Shown here in pieces: positions 13,318-13,427 of a DNA stretch of 13,427 nt. The notes beneath the pieces are model-generated. The model saw only the letters and a program-made list of their open reading frames with translations. It had not been told where the DNA came from and did not search any database. The DNA lies in contig CAZKHZ010000097.1 of assembly GCA_964552715.1 (NCBI GenBank), positions 1-13,427 on the forward strand. Reading direction: 5' to 3'. Position numbers and translations under genes: made by a program. Source of the DNA: UBA7692 sp964552715. GTDB taxonomy: Bacteria; Bacteroidota; Bacteroidia; Chitinophagales; LD1. Every line of letters starts with the position of its first letter. Position 1 is the first letter of the stretch.

Positions 13318-13427
13318 TCTAAAATTTTGCGAAAAATACAATATGTATTAAAACATTTGCAACAATCTGAGTTTTGGCAAGAATTGTCTGCCAATGACAT
13401 CTTTTGGGCAAAGGGCTTCGACAAGCT

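Overview
The window comes from the chromosome of a member of the Bacteroidota, probably of the Chitinophagales/Sphingobacteriia type; the finer placement is a guess. Three lines of evidence support this: DNA of roughly 40% GC, start codons without clear Shine-Dalgarno sequences, and promoters of the form TTTG-N19..21-TAnnTTTG, found in front of rplU, the WYL gene and the paa regulator. Most genes are on the minus strand; the 2OG oxygenase and the WYL protein are on the plus strand.

Region 1-2.3 kb: a 21-bp tandem repeat runs in from the window edge, followed by a TCR/Tet-type MFS exporter and the ribosomal protein operon rplU-rpmA, which has a clear promoter and a clear terminator. Region 2.4-5.7 kb: an isopenicillin-N-synthase-like 2OG-Fe(II) oxygenase converges on rmuC. 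The gap between them is completely filled by forty in-phase 8-bp repeats, and rmuC takes its stop codon from this array. A stand-alone WYL-domain protein with its own promoter and terminator follows. Region 5.9-9.1 kb: an RlpA-like protein with a SPOR domain, kynureninase, and an AAA_14/DUF4143 ATPase.

Region 9.1-12.7 kb is the most interesting part. It is a phenylacetate catabolic operon in the order paaR-like tetR, paaA, paaB, UPF0175 antitoxin-like gene, DUF3368 PIN toxin-like gene, paaC. It is driven from one promoter whose -7 box lies between two tandem palindromic operators. The toxin-antitoxin-like pair is wedged between paaB and paaC with a 4-nt ATGA overlap upstream and a 4-nt gap downstream, so it should be co-transcribed and perhaps translationally coupled with the epoxidase subunits. 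paaD and paaE do not follow. The operon instead ends in a perfect 20-bp hairpin with a T7 tail, immediately next to the -7 box of the ATPase. The right end holds uridine kinase (udk).

The genes form three functional groups: housekeeping (rplU, rpmA, udk, rmuC), envelope (rlpA, MFS), and aromatic or tryptophan-derived catabolism (paa genes, kynU). The best candidates for something undescribed are the TA-like pair inside the paa operon, the octamer array, and the palindrome at the paaC/ATPase junction.
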